A stretch of 64,000 nucleotides of DNA from Fimousia sp036311565 (GTDB lineage Bacteria; Bacillota; Clostridia; Lachnospirales; Lachnospiraceae): assembly GCA_036311565.1 (NCBI GenBank), contig JAXJPR010000029.1:29156-93155 (forward strand). Reading direction: 5' to 3'. Position 1 is the first letter of the stretch, and each line of letters opens with the position of its first letter. Positions 17,266 through 25,230 of this stretch are shown piece after piece. The notes under the pieces are model-generated. The model did not search any database, was not told the origin of the DNA, and saw nothing but the letters and a program-made list of their open reading frames with translations. The translations under genes were made by a program, and so were the position numbers.

Positions 17266-17958
17266 TTATTCCCTTTCGGATATCATCTCCACGAACTCTT
17301 CTGAAACATCTTCTAAAAATTTACATAACCGTTTTTTTGAAAATACCAAAATTTCATTTTCTTTTTCTCTGTCACAGGTAGTCATAATTCTTTTCAATTC
17401 TCCCATAACCTTCGTCAATTCTTTTGGCTTAACTTCTTTGATCGGACACCATGCCTGCTGTGTATAATCCACATCCAGCCGAATGTTATATTTATCAATA
17501 AAATAATTATTCAACCTGGAATAATCTCCATAATAGTATTCCCCGGAAAAAAATTTTTCTCTGGATACCCATTCACCACTTTTTCCAATTCGTACCTTTG
17601 TAATGTCTTTCTTTTTCGTTTGAACAACACCATTGTCATCATAAAATGTTACCATATCCGGCCAATATCTGGTAACGAACTGCTCATCTAAATATAGATG
17701 CGCATAATATCCCAACACGACCGGATGTTCCAGCATATGTCCATATTTTTTTAGAAAGCGGGATAAATCTGGAATAATTGCCATTTGATCCAAGGTATTG
17801 GGATCCCAAAAATGAGACGTTACTTTTTCCATTTTCTGCTTAGTATCTGGCAGTAAATTTCCTGCAATAAATGCTTTTTTCCATTTACCTTTCTTCTCCT
17901 GCTCCATTTTCTTAAGTATTAAATTTGCTTCTGCCATGTGCATAATATACCCAGGCAT
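17266..17958 (-). CDS. zinc-dependent phospholipase C-like protein
   Basis: About 230 residues. The spaced His/Asp pattern (MPGYIMHMAEANL, FIAGNLLPDTKQ, VTSHFWDP, VVLGYYAHLYLDEQF) resembles the all-helical zinc phospholipase C / S1-P1 nuclease fold. There is no signal peptide, so it probably acts in the cytoplasm and the substrate is unknown. I chose the ATG at 17958 because GAGGGG lies six bases upstream; the longer frame would overlap the HAD gene. It sits between HAD and NUDIX hydrolases, which may indicate a housekeeping role in clearing phosphorylated metabolites (inference). Confidence 0.7.
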   Translation of the reverse strand: MPGYIMHMAEANLILKKMEQEKKGKWKKAFIAGNLLPDTKQKMEKVTSHFWDPNTLDQMAIIPDLSRFLKKYGHMLEHPVVLGYYAHLYLDEQFVTRYWPDMVTFYDDNGVVQTKKKDITKVRIGKSGEWVSREKFFSGEYYYGDYSRLNNYFIDKYNIRLDVDYTQQAWCPIKEVKPKELTKVMGELKRIMTTCDREKENEILVFSKKRLCKFLEDVSEEFVEMISERE

Positions 17959-17978
17959 ATTTTTCCCCTCTTTCTTTT

Positions 17979-18623
17979 TTATAACAGCTTCATTAAGTCT
18001 TCCAAACAATCTGCCTTTTTATACAACATTTTGCTTAATTTTTCATCTGGCCTGGTTAAATCCGGAACCATAATTACTTTTGTTCCTGCCCGATATGCTG
18101 ACAAAACACCATTTGGTGCATCTTCTACGGCAATACAATTTTCTGGTTTTTCTCCTAACTGCTGACATGCATGCAGATATACATCTGGATAGGGTTTTCC
18201 ATTCTCCACATCTGGCGCACAGATAATCTGATCGAATAAATTCAGCAGATCTACAGCTTTTAAATAACTGCTGGCACGCTCATAATCACTTGCCGTGGCT
18301 ACAGCAAGTTTATATCCTTTTTCTTTTAATGATGTTAATACATGATCCACCCCTGGCATCTTCTCTATGCCATGCTTTTTTAATCTTTCTTCCATAATTT
18401 CTTTTCGTTTCATGCGAATCTGTGTATATGGAAAATCCTTCCCAAACATCTCCTTTAACATGGGTTCAGCAAATTTGCTTGCCAGGCTTCTTAATAATAG
18501 CGCATGTTCTTTTGTAAATTCTGAAACCCCCAAAGCATGGGCTGCCTGAGTCCAGGCCACCACAAAGTGCTTTTCTGTGTCAATAATCGTCCCATCCATA
18601 TCAAATATGACTGCTTTTACCAT
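17979..18623 (-). CDS. HAD-superfamily phosphatase, beta-phosphoglucomutase-like
   Basis: 214 residues with HAD motif I VIFDMDGTIIDTE at the N-terminus, motif II ATAS (about 111), and motif III/IV GKPYPDVYLHAC ... VEDAPNGVLSA. The helical cap after motif I is the type seen in PgmB-like phosphatases and mutases. It is the first gene of the four-gene run ending with the hexapeptide protein. The substrate is unknown. Confidence 0.9.
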   Translation of the reverse strand: MVKAVIFDMDGTIIDTEKHFVVAWTQAAHALGVSEFTKEHALLLRSLASKFAEPMLKEMFGKDFPYTQIRMKRKEIMEERLKKHGIEKMPGVDHVLTSLKEKGYKLAVATASDYERASSYLKAVDLLNLFDQIICAPDVENGKPYPDVYLHACQQLGEKPENCIAVEDAPNGVLSAYRAGTKVIMVPDLTRPDEKLSKMLYKKADCLEDLMKLL

Positions 18624-18737
18624 GATTTCGCTCCTCGTGTAGTAATCTTATTGATATTATACAATATTTTTGAAACATTATGGCATAATGATTTTCTGTT
18701 TTTCTCTTATTTGTTATGTCAAACCGTATAGAGCAAA

Positions 18738-18785
18738 AAAGAAGCTTTTTACTTCTTGCATAAATACAAAGTAAAAAGCTTCTTT
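18738..18785 (-). terminator. terminator after hpf
   Basis: Perfect 15-base inverted repeat AAAGAAGCTTTTTAC (18738-18752) with GTAAAAAGCTTCTTT (18771-18785). On the minus strand it extends into six T residues. Confidence 0.9.
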
Positions 18786-18808
18786 CTTATGTTTCGTGGC
18801 TTATTGTT

Positions 18809-19339
18809 TTAAAATTCCGGTTCAATTAAACCAAATGTACCATCTTTTCTTTTGTAAACTACGTTTACTTCGAATGTATCTGCATTACGGAAAACGAAGA
18901 ATGTATGTCCGATCAATTCCATCTGTACACAAGCTTCCTCTACATCCATAGGCTTGATTGCAAATTTCTTGCTGCGGATAATTTTAATTTCTTCATCCTG
19001 AGCATCATCATCCACTTCGAAAAATTCTTTTTTGAATTCTGTTCCAGTCAGTTTCTGATTCATTAATTTAGTTTTGTATCTGCGAATTTGACGTTCGATG
19101 ATATCTACAACCAAATCAATGGATACATACATATCAGAACTATCCTGTTCTGCTCTTACAACTTGTCCCTTCATAGGAATTGTTACTTCGATTTTTTGTC
19201 TATTTCTTTCAACACTCAAAGTAACAAATATTTCTGTGTCTTCTGTAAAAAATTTGTCAAGTTTACTCAACTTCGTTTCCACTGCTGTACGAATTCCATC
19301 CGTTACCTCGATGTTTTTTCCGCTAATAATAAAACGCAT
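18809..19339 (-). CDS. hpf: long-form ribosome hibernation promoting factor
   Basis: Dimerises 70S ribosomes into 100S particles when growth stops. 176 residues: the N-terminal ribosome-binding domain (MRFIISGKNIEVTDGIRTAVETKL, about 1-100), an acidic linker (EVDDDAQDEEI) and the C-terminal dimerisation domain (KPMDVEEACVQMELIGHTFFVFRN, about 120-176) that defines the long form. It is monocistronic with its own promoter and terminator. The very long non-coding region upstream holds DnaA-box-like sequences. Confidence 0.96.
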   Translation of the reverse strand: MRFIISGKNIEVTDGIRTAVETKLSKLDKFFTEDTEIFVTLSVERNRQKIEVTIPMKGQVVRAEQDSSDMYVSIDLVVDIIERQIRRYKTKLMNQKLTGTEFKKEFFEVDDDAQDEEIKIIRSKKFAIKPMDVEEACVQMELIGHTFFVFRNADTFEVNVVYKRKDGTFGLIEPEF

Positions 19340-19371
19340 ATCAACCAGCTCCTTTGTTCTAAGATATGTTT

Positions 19372-19400
19372 ATTATATCATATCCGGCCAATTTTTCCAA
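19372..19400 (-). promoter_or_regulatory. sigma-A promoter of hpf
   Basis: -35 TTGGAA (complement of 19395-19400), 17-base spacer, perfect -10 TATAAT (complement of 19372-19377), giving a short leader of about 30 bases. Confidence 0.65.
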
Positions 19401-19537
19401 CGATTAACCTTCTGGGAATCAAAGACTTTTGAATTTTTCATCTAATTACGTCTATTATATTTTATTTTCAATCAATTTTACTTTTTTTTCAATATTAAGA
19501 AAATATTAATCGTTTGTTAAAAAGTGTTTTTTATTAA

Positions 19538-19691
19538 TTTTCCACAAAACGTATGTTTCTTTTTTGTGAAAAAGATATCCACGAAAAACACCGAATTTTT
19601 GTGGATAATGTGGATAACTTTGTGTATAACCCATTTTCCGCTTAAAAAAGCCATTTATTTCATTCACACAACGTGGATAAAAAGTGTGTAA
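19538..19691. other. cluster of DnaA-box-like 9-mers in the hpf-MATE intergenic region
   Basis: Two perfect TGTGGATAA boxes abut each other (19600-19608 and 19609-19617). Close by are TGTGTATAA (19621-19629) and CGTGGATAA (19672-19680) with one mismatch, TTTTCCACA (19538-19546) in the opposite orientation with one mismatch, and weaker ATATCCACG (19575-19583) and AGTGTGTAA (19683-19691). The surrounding 550 bases (19340-19890) hold no gene and are very AT-rich. No dnaA, dnaN or strand switch is present, so this is not shown to be an origin. Confidence 0.7.
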
Positions 19692-19816
19692 TATCTGAAT
19701 AATTTATTTTTCTATGTCGAACTTAGAGATTTTTACCAAATTTTTGACATAGCATTAATTTTTGAATTTTCTGACGATTCATTTTCATTTTTTCTACAAT
19801 TTAATTAACAATATTG

Positions 19817-19846
19817 TTGAATTTTTCCCACAAAATCAGTTATAGT
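19817..19846 (+). promoter_or_regulatory. candidate promoter of the MATE gene
   Basis: TTGAAT (19817-19822), 18-base spacer, TATAGT (19841-19846). Confidence 0.5.
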
Positions 19847-19890
19847 AGTACGTGGCTCATACAAGATCGAAAAAATCGGAGGAAAATACT

Positions 19891-21252
19891 ATGGAAAATA
19901 ATATGACCCAGGGCTCAATTGCAAAACATCTTTTATTTTTTGCAATCCCTGTTTTTTTAGGAAGTTTATTCCAACAATTTTATACCATGGTAGATACCAT
20001 GATCGTTGGACGTTTTGTTAGTGTAAAGGCTTTAGCTGCCGTTGGAGCTACCAGTTCCATTACCTTTCTGACCGTTGGATTCGTCATCGGAATTACTACC
20101 GGATTTGGAATTTCCATTGCCCAGGCATATGGGTCCCAGGATATTCCTGAATTAAAAAAGGCAATCGGTTCCAGTTTTATTCTAAGCGCAGTCATGCTTG
20201 TTATTATGACTGTAGGTATAACTGCTCTGCTTCCTTTGATTCTGAAACTTTTACACACACCAGAAAACATTTATGATGATTCTTATATTTATATTTTCAT
20301 CTATACCTTAGGTCTGGTCGGTCCTATGATGTACAATTTAATTGCATCTATTTTAAGAGCATTGGGAGATTCTAAAACACCCTTATACTTTTTAATTTTT
20401 TCTTCAATATTAAATATTGTTTTAGACTTAACTTTCATCTTAAAATTTCATTGGGGAGTTGCTGGTGCATCCTTCGCTACCGTTTTATCACAGTTAATTT
20501 CTGGAATTATGTGTTTTGTTTATGCAACAAAGCATTACAAAATGTTGAGACTAACTGGTGAATTTTTTCTTATTGACTTTTCCTTATGGAAGAAAATGAT
20601 GGGAATGGGAATTCCAATGGCATTGCAATATTGTGTAACCGCCTTAGGGGCCATGGTATTACAGACAAAAACAAACTCTTTTGGCTACATTGCAGTAGCT
20701 GCTTTTACTGCCGCCAATAAATTAGAATCTTTGTCCATACAGCCATTTATTGCACTGGGAAGTGCAATTGCCACCTATACTGGACAAAATCTGGGTGCTG
20801 GGAAATTCGATCGCATTCGCCAGGGTACAAAGACAGGATTTTTGTATACCCTTATCATAAGTATTGCCTTAGCAGTCATTATCCACCTGATTGGTCCATC
20901 CATTGTCAAAATGTTCTTATCCACAGATACACCAGAAATCATTCCACAGATTATGGAATATGCCGATATCTACCTGTTGCTTATGATTTCATGCTACATT
21001 CCTCTTGGTATGATTTTCTTATACCGAAATGCACTTCAAGGTATGGGAAATGGATTTATCCCATTTTTAGGTGGTATTTTAGAACTTATCTGCCGGTCCA
21101 TTGCAGCTTTGTTTTTAACTGGACCATTTGGTTTCTGGGGAATCGCTGCTGCCGGTCCATTGGCATGGATTGGAGCTGGAATTCCTCTTTGCATTATTTA
21201 TCATATTGATATTAAAAAAAGAGAAAAACGTTTGATTGCTGTGAATGCTTAA
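19891..21252 (+). CDS. MATE family efflux transporter
   Basis: Cation-coupled multidrug/toxin extruder in the membrane. 453 residues from the ATG at 19891, chosen for the CGGAGG ribosome site nine bases upstream. About twelve hydrophobic helices are visible; the first repeat begins PVFLGSLFQQFYTMVDTMIVGRFV and the second has the paired LGQ-like segment IATYTGQNLGAGKFDRI. NorM/DinF-type MATE proteins are common and the substrate cannot be told. Its promoter region is the DnaA-box-rich intergenic segment. Confidence 0.93.
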   Translation: MENNMTQGSIAKHLLFFAIPVFLGSLFQQFYTMVDTMIVGRFVSVKALAAVGATSSITFLTVGFVIGITTGFGISIAQAYGSQDIPELKKAIGSSFILSAVMLVIMTVGITALLPLILKLLHTPENIYDDSYIYIFIYTLGLVGPMMYNLIASILRALGDSKTPLYFLIFSSILNIVLDLTFILKFHWGVAGASFATVLSQLISGIMCFVYATKHYKMLRLTGEFFLIDFSLWKKMMGMGIPMALQYCVTALGAMVLQTKTNSFGYIAVAAFTAANKLESLSIQPFIALGSAIATYTGQNLGAGKFDRIRQGTKTGFLYTLIISIALAVIIHLIGPSIVKMFLSTDTPEIIPQIMEYADIYLLLMISCYIPLGMIFLYRNALQGMGNGFIPFLGGILELICRSIAALFLTGPFGFWGIAAAGPLAWIGAGIPLCIIYHIDIKKREKRLIAVNA

Positions 21253-21259
21253 GAATGGA

Positions 21260-21310
21260 AAAAAGGATACAAATAACAATTTATAATGGTTGTTATTTTA
21301 TATCCTTTTT
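21260..21310. terminator. bidirectional terminator between MATE gene and GntR gene
   Basis: Stem AAAAAGGATA (21260-21269) with TATCCTTTTT (21301-21310), plus an inner stem AAATAACAA (21271-21279) with TTGTTATTT (21290-21298). Both strands end in T-rich tracts, fitting the convergent genes. Confidence 0.85.
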
Positions 21311-21318
21311 CTTTTCAT

Positions 21319-21681
21319 TTATCTTTCTGTATTTTTTTGCAGTGCCATAGCGGCCTCTTCTTTTGTATATCCCAACTCTTTCATATTCTCAAGATATGTT
21401 TGAATAACAATATCCGCCATCTCTTTTCGATAATCATCAATCTTTTTTTGATCTTTTGTTATACACCGTCCAGTTGTACGATTGGTAATAATAAGTCCTT
21501 CCTGGTCCAATGCTGCAAGAGCCCGCTGCATAGTATTAGGATTCACCCCTGCTTCCTTTGCCAATTCCCGTACACTTGGTAATTTCTCCCCACATATAAA
21601 ATCTCCTGACACAATCTGTTTGCCCAAATGTTCTTTTAGCTGGATCCAAATCGGTCTATCTTCATTAATCTTCCATTCCAT
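21319..21681 (-). CDS. GntR-family regulator, YtrA subfamily
   Basis: 120 residues: an N-terminal winged helix (PIWIQLKEHLGKQIVSGDFICGEKLPSVRELAKEAGVNPNTMQRAL, about 8-53) and a short helical dimerisation tail, the layout of YtrA regulators. These repress ABC-transporter operons next to them. It is the last gene of the ATPase-permease-regulator run. A perfect palindrome over the operon's -10 (23203-23236) is the likely binding site, giving autoregulation. Confidence 0.92.
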   Translation of the reverse strand: MEWKINEDRPIWIQLKEHLGKQIVSGDFICGEKLPSVRELAKEAGVNPNTMQRALAALDQEGLIITNRTTGRCITKDQKKIDDYRKEMADIVIQTYLENMKELGYTKEEAAMALQKNTER

Positions 21682-21697
21682 CTTATTTTCCTTCTCT

Positions 21698-22456
21698 TTA
21701 TTCTAAATTCAACCGTTTTCTGAGAATAAATTCTGTAATTGCGTGGTATACGATAATAAGCACAATGGTAAGAACAAGCATAAGAATACTATAGACCAAA
21801 TCTTCTAACATCATATTATCCAATATGTCAATAATAAAACCTTCTATCGTTCCAACAATACCGGATAACACAATATACGACACAAAAGAAAAAACAAAAC
21901 GATTCTTATTACTTAAATGACCAATGGCCATTGCTGCATATGCTTCATATATTCCTGATATAATACTAAGTATGATTATAAACATCTGGAGTATCATATC
22001 TATGATAAATTCTGAATTAATTACGATCATAGAAGAAATTTCATTTACAAAGTCTTTTACTTCCTGGTAACTAAAAGCTCCCAAGGCCATAAAAGATGCT
22101 ACAATCCCTGCTGTTATCACACTTCCCAGACTAATTAAGAATGAGCTGATACTTTTTGATAAAATCAGACTTCTAATAGAAACTGGCAAAGTAAACATCA
22201 AATATCCTTCTTCTTTTAACAATCCATTCCAAAACCTTTGAATCACAAAGATAATATTCAGGACAAAGATCGCTAAAAATATGGAAAATAGAACTAATAT
22301 TAATATCCCGCTCATTCCTTCATCAAACATTGGTGCCATAAATCCAAAATATGTCTGAATTCCATATATCAGACCTATGATAATGACTGTAATCCATAAT
22401 GGCACCATCGTTTTTCCCATGGCCTTTAAATCATATTTTATTAACTTTCCTAACAT
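21698..22456 (-). CDS. ABC-2-type transporter permease
   Basis: About 252 residues with six or so hydrophobic segments (e.g. MVPLWITVIIIGLIYGI, ILILVLFSIFLAIFVLNIIFVI, LVYSILMLVLTIVLIIV). It is the membrane partner of the ATPase immediately upstream. The ATG at 22456 is directly after the ATPase stop codon and uses a GGAGGG site lying in the ATPase's last codons, so translation is coupled. The substrate is unknown; YtrA-linked exporters in Firmicutes often respond to wall-active compounds. Confidence 0.88.
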   Translation of the reverse strand: MLGKLIKYDLKAMGKTMVPLWITVIIIGLIYGIQTYFGFMAPMFDEGMSGILILVLFSIFLAIFVLNIIFVIQRFWNGLLKEEGYLMFTLPVSIRSLILSKSISSFLISLGSVITAGIVASFMALGAFSYQEVKDFVNEISSMIVINSEFIIDMILQMFIIILSIISGIYEAYAAMAIGHLSNKNRFVFSFVSYIVLSGIVGTIEGFIIDILDNMMLEDLVYSILMLVLTIVLIIVYHAITEFILRKRLNLE

Positions 22457-22457
22457 C

Positions 22458-23177
22458 TTACTTCCCTCCTGTATATGCCTCTGCACGGAACAATTCTCTG
22501 AATAAGCCGTCAATAGATTTTCCACTTTCTTCTCTTAAGTCATCCACCTGAGCATACTTTAAAATATCCCCTTTTTGAATAAAAATGACTTCATCCAGAA
22601 TCTTCTCAATGTCTGCAATTAGATGAGTAGAAATCAATACCGTACCTTCTTCATTATAATTATTCAGGATTGTATCTAAGATAAAATCTCTGGCTGCTGG
22701 ATCCACACCTGCAATTGGCTCATCTAATAAATACAATTTGGCCTTTCTGCTCATTACCAAAATCAATTGTACTTTTTCTTTATTCCCTTTTGATAATTTT
22801 TTCATCTTATCCTTAACAGAAATACCGAGAGTCTCACACATTGCTTCTGCTTTTTTACAATCAAAGTCTTTATAAAAATCTTCGAAAAAATCAAATAAAT
22901 CTTTTACTTTCATCCAATCTGCAAAATACATCTTATCCGGAAGATAACTAATGATGGATTTACTTTCAATACCAGGTACTTTACCATCTATTAAGACTTC
23001 TCCTTTTGTTGGCTGGAGCAATCCATTTAAGATCTTAATTAACGTTGTCTTCCCTGATCCATTTGGTCCTAATAACCCAATAATTCTTCCACTCCCAATA
23101 GTAATCGACACATCTTTTAATGCTTCTTTGTTCCCATACTTTTTCTGCAAATGACTGCATCTTACTAATTCCTGCAT
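22458..23177 (-). CDS. ABC transporter ATP-binding protein
   Basis: 239 residues. Walker A GPNGSGKT (about 36-43), a degenerate signature LSKGNKEKVQL (about 133), Walker B KLYLLDEPIAG (about 154-164), and the switch His in ISTHL. This is the YtrB/BcrA-like group in which LSKGN replaces LSGGQ. It is the first gene of the operon and follows the operator/promoter. Confidence 0.94.
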   Translation of the reverse strand: MQELVRCSHLQKKYGNKEALKDVSITIGSGRIIGLLGPNGSGKTTLIKILNGLLQPTKGEVLIDGKVPGIESKSIISYLPDKMYFADWMKVKDLFDFFEDFYKDFDCKKAEAMCETLGISVKDKMKKLSKGNKEKVQLILVMSRKAKLYLLDEPIAGVDPAARDFILDTILNNYNEEGTVLISTHLIADIEKILDEVIFIQKGDILKYAQVDDLREESGKSIDGLFRELFRAEAYTGGK

Positions 23178-23202
23178 AATTTCCTTCCTTTCTTCTCTCT
23201 TT

Positions 23203-23236
23203 ATATTATTGTATCAATTGCTTAATACAATAATAT
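23203..23236 (-). promoter_or_regulatory. perfect palindromic operator for the GntR/YtrA regulator
   Basis: Twelve-base arms ATATTATTGTAT (23203-23214) and ATACAATAATAT (23225-23236), separated by ten bases. The right arm covers the -10 hexamer at 23230-23235, so a bound repressor would block RNA polymerase. Confidence 0.8.
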
Positions 23237-23258
23237 AGTAATTTGGGGAAATTGTCAA
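23230..23258 (-). promoter_or_regulatory. sigma-A promoter of the ABC/GntR operon
   Basis: Perfect -35 TTGACA (complement of 23253-23258), 17-base spacer, -10 TATTAT (complement of 23230-23235). Confidence 0.8.
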
Positions 23259-23289
23259 TTAGTTTGCTATGATTTCTCGAAACAAAAAA

Positions 23290-23314
23290 ACTCCCAAGAT
23301 AAAATCCTGGGAGT
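23290..23314 (-). terminator. terminator after the first NlpC/P60 gene
   Basis: Eleven-base stem 23290-23300 with 23304-23314. One C-A mismatch in plus-strand sense becomes a G-U pair on the minus strand. Seven T residues follow on that strand. Confidence 0.88.
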
Positions 23315-23337
23315 GATAAACTCATCTTAATATGTAA

Positions 23338-23976
23338 TTAATTAATAATTCTTCTTACGCATCGAACTTTACGATATCCTGCATTATTTGAAATTTTAAT
23401 ACCTGTTTCCGGATTACTTGCATGAACGATTTTATTATTACCAATGTAAATTGCTACATGTCCATAATAGCAAATTAAATCACCAGGTTTTTTATTAGAC
23501 CAGCTTACTCTTTTTCCCTTGCTTGCCTGAGCAGAAGAAGAATGCGGAAGGCTGTATCCAAAATGTTTATATACAGACATTGTAAATCCGGAACAATCTG
23601 CACCTCTTGTTAAACTGGTTCCTCCATATACATATGGATTTCCAACAAAACGTTTTGCATAGTTTACAACATCCTGTCCTGTTACTGGTTTTTTCTTTGA
23701 TGTATATTTTTTCGCTACATAAGCATATCCACCGTTATATTTAATCTTATACCAATAATTATCAACTAATGTATAACATGTAAGTTTTCTTCCTTCTTTA
23801 AATTTTGTTAAAGTCTTAGAAGATTTTTTTGCTTCTGCTTTTACTTTTACAGTTGCGGTTGTATATCTTGCATATGCAGCAGATGCTTCTTTTTCATTAG
23901 AAAACATTACTAATCCTGCTGTCATAAAAAAACATAATATTAAAGATAAAATTCTTACTGATAATTTACGATCCAT
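23338..23976 (-). CDS. secreted NlpC/P60 cell-wall endopeptidase, one SH3-like domain
   Basis: 212 residues. Signal peptide (MDRKLSVRILSLILCFFMTAGLVMFSNE...SAAYA), one bacterial SH3-like region (TATVKVKAEAKKSSKTLTKFKEG, about 40-90), and an NlpC/P60 catalytic domain from about residue 105. The catalytic Cys is in ADCSGFTMSVYKHFGY, the His in YYGHVAIYIGNNKIVHAS. It cleaves D-Glu-diamino-acid bonds in stem peptides. Start at 23976 follows CAGGAG. Compared with its two downstream paralogues it lacks one SH3 repeat. A WalR-like box lies upstream. Confidence 0.93.
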   Translation of the reverse strand: MDRKLSVRILSLILCFFMTAGLVMFSNEKEASAAYARYTTATVKVKAEAKKSSKTLTKFKEGRKLTCYTLVDNYWYKIKYNGGYAYVAKKYTSKKKPVTGQDVVNYAKRFVGNPYVYGGTSLTRGADCSGFTMSVYKHFGYSLPHSSSAQASKGKRVSWSNKKPGDLICYYGHVAIYIGNNKIVHASNPETGIKISNNAGYRKVRCVRRIIN

Positions 23977-24036
23977 TCTTATAACTCCTGCCAATACGAT
24001 TTTTGTTTCCCTTAGTTCCTTCTTTTTTCTGTAACT

Positions 24037-24098
24037 ATATTATCATAGTCTGCAATAAATGTAAATAGTTTTTTCACATTTTGTAACATCTTTGTAAT
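24037..24098 (-). promoter_or_regulatory. promoter with WalR-like box, first NlpC/P60 gene
   Basis: -35 TTTACA (complement of 24060-24065), 17-base spacer, -10 TAATAT (complement of 24037-24042). Upstream, TGTAAC (24082-24087) and TGTAAT (24093-24098) are spaced five bases apart in plus-strand reading, matching TGTWAH-N5-TGTWAH of WalR/YycF. Confidence 0.65.
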
Positions 24099-24140
24099 AA
24101 TTTATTGACAGAAATATCGATTTTTTATGAATAAATTACA

Positions 24141-24164
24141 AAAAGGCACGAAAACGTGCCTTTT
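24141..24164 (-). terminator. terminator after the second NlpC/P60 gene
   Basis: AAAAGGCACG (24141-24150), AAAA loop, CGTGCCTTTT (24155-24164). The minus strand continues as TTTTTG. Confidence 0.88.
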
Positions 24165-24188
24165 ATCTCGTATTATTTTTGTAACAAT

Positions 24189-25043
24189 TTAATTTACAAT
24201 TCTTCTTACACATGCTACAGAACGATAATTTGCTGGAGATGTAATTTTAATTCCAGTTTTTCTGCTGCTTGCATGGATAACCTTATTATTTCCCATATAG
24301 ATAGCCACATGACCATAATAACAAATTAAATCTCCTGCTTTTTTGTTAGACCAGCTGACTTTCTTACCAGCACTTCTTTGGGCTGAAGAAGATCTTGGAA
24401 TGCTATAACCAAAATGTTTATATATAGATTGGGTAAATCCGGAACAATCTGCTCCATTTGTCAGACTTGTACCACCGTATACATATGGATTACCAAGGAA
24501 CCGTTTTGCATATTCTACGACCTGCTGGCCTTTTGAAACTGTAATTTTACTTTTAGATAAATACTTTGTAGATACAAAACGATAGTATCCATTTTTCTTA
24601 ACAACTGTCCAGTTTCCACTTGTTCCATAGCAAGTAATTTTATCTCCACGATCATAAGAGCCTACTTTTGTTGAACCAGAAGACGGTGTCTTTCGGATAT
24701 TAATATGACTCTTTACGTATCTGGTATATGCTGATTTATAAGTTACTTTTGGTTTTGTTGCAGAAAGATATTTTGTCTTTACATATCCATTCTTTCCATT
24801 ATTATAAGAAACTTTTGTCCAGGTACCGTTCTTTCCAATGCAGGTAACTGCGTCTTTCCAATTATATTTTCCTAAAATTGAAGAGGAAGCAGATGCACTT
24901 TTTCTAATATTTAAGAAATCTACGGTTACATATCTTGTATATGCTGCTGATACTTCTTGTTCTTTTGATGAAAATACCATTCCTACTGCCATCATCATAC
25001 AGAGCATAAAAGACAGTACTTTCATTACTAATTTTCGGTTCAT
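24189..25043 (-). CDS. secreted NlpC/P60 cell-wall endopeptidase, two SH3-like domains
   Basis: 284 residues. Signal peptide (MNRKLVMKVLSFMLCMMMAVGMVFS...SAAY), two SH3-like repeats (VTVDFLNIRKSASASSSILGKY, about 40-95; VKSHINIRKTPSSGSTKVGSY, about 108-165), then the NlpC/P60 domain with Cys in ADCSGFTQSIYKHFGY and His in YYGHVAIYMGNNKVIHAS. It is near-identical in layout to the next gene, showing tandem duplication. SH3-like repeats presumably bind peptidoglycan. It has its own promoter and terminator, so each copy is independently transcribed. Confidence 0.93.
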   Translation of the reverse strand: MNRKLVMKVLSFMLCMMMAVGMVFSSKEQEVSAAYTRYVTVDFLNIRKSASASSSILGKYNWKDAVTCIGKNGTWTKVSYNNGKNGYVKTKYLSATKPKVTYKSAYTRYVKSHINIRKTPSSGSTKVGSYDRGDKITCYGTSGNWTVVKKNGYYRFVSTKYLSKSKITVSKGQQVVEYAKRFLGNPYVYGGTSLTNGADCSGFTQSIYKHFGYSIPRSSSAQRSAGKKVSWSNKKAGDLICYYGHVAIYMGNNKVIHASSRKTGIKITSPANYRSVACVRRIVN

Positions 25044-25092
25044 ATCTCTACTCCTATGTTAATTTTTTTCTTCTTTGTTATGTTCTGAGCTC

Positions 25093-25155
25093 ATATTAAC
25101 ACAAGTATAACTATTTGTAAATAGTTTTTTCTTATTTTTGTAACATTTTTGTAAT
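25093..25155 (-). promoter_or_regulatory. promoter with WalR-like box, second NlpC/P60 gene
   Basis: -35 TTTACA (complement of 25116-25121), 17-base spacer, -10 TAATAT (complement of 25093-25098). TGTAAC (25139-25144), five bases, TGTAAT (25150-25155) lie 17 bases beyond the -35, as in the first copy. Confidence 0.65.
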
Positions 25156-25171
25156 ATTTTAATTTTCATAA

Positions 25172-25205
25172 AAAAAGAAACCATATTTAACATATGATTT
25201 CTTTT
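25172..25205 (-). terminator. terminator after the third NlpC/P60 gene
   Basis: AAAAAGAAA-C-CATAT with ATATG-A-TTTCTTTTT: an imperfect hairpin with one mismatch. T residues follow on the minus strand. Confidence 0.7.
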
Positions 25206-25230
25206 TACCCCATTTTTGTTTTGAACTATT

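Noticed and set aside
17959..18009. N-terminal extension of the phospholipase-like protein
   Set aside because: The in-frame extension overlaps the HAD gene's end and has no ribosome site, whereas the ATG at 17958 has one.
19340..19890. Chromosomal oriC
   Set aside because: DnaA boxes are present, but no dnaA/dnaN is near and almost all genes lie in the same direction on both sides, so there is no sign of a replication origin strand switch.
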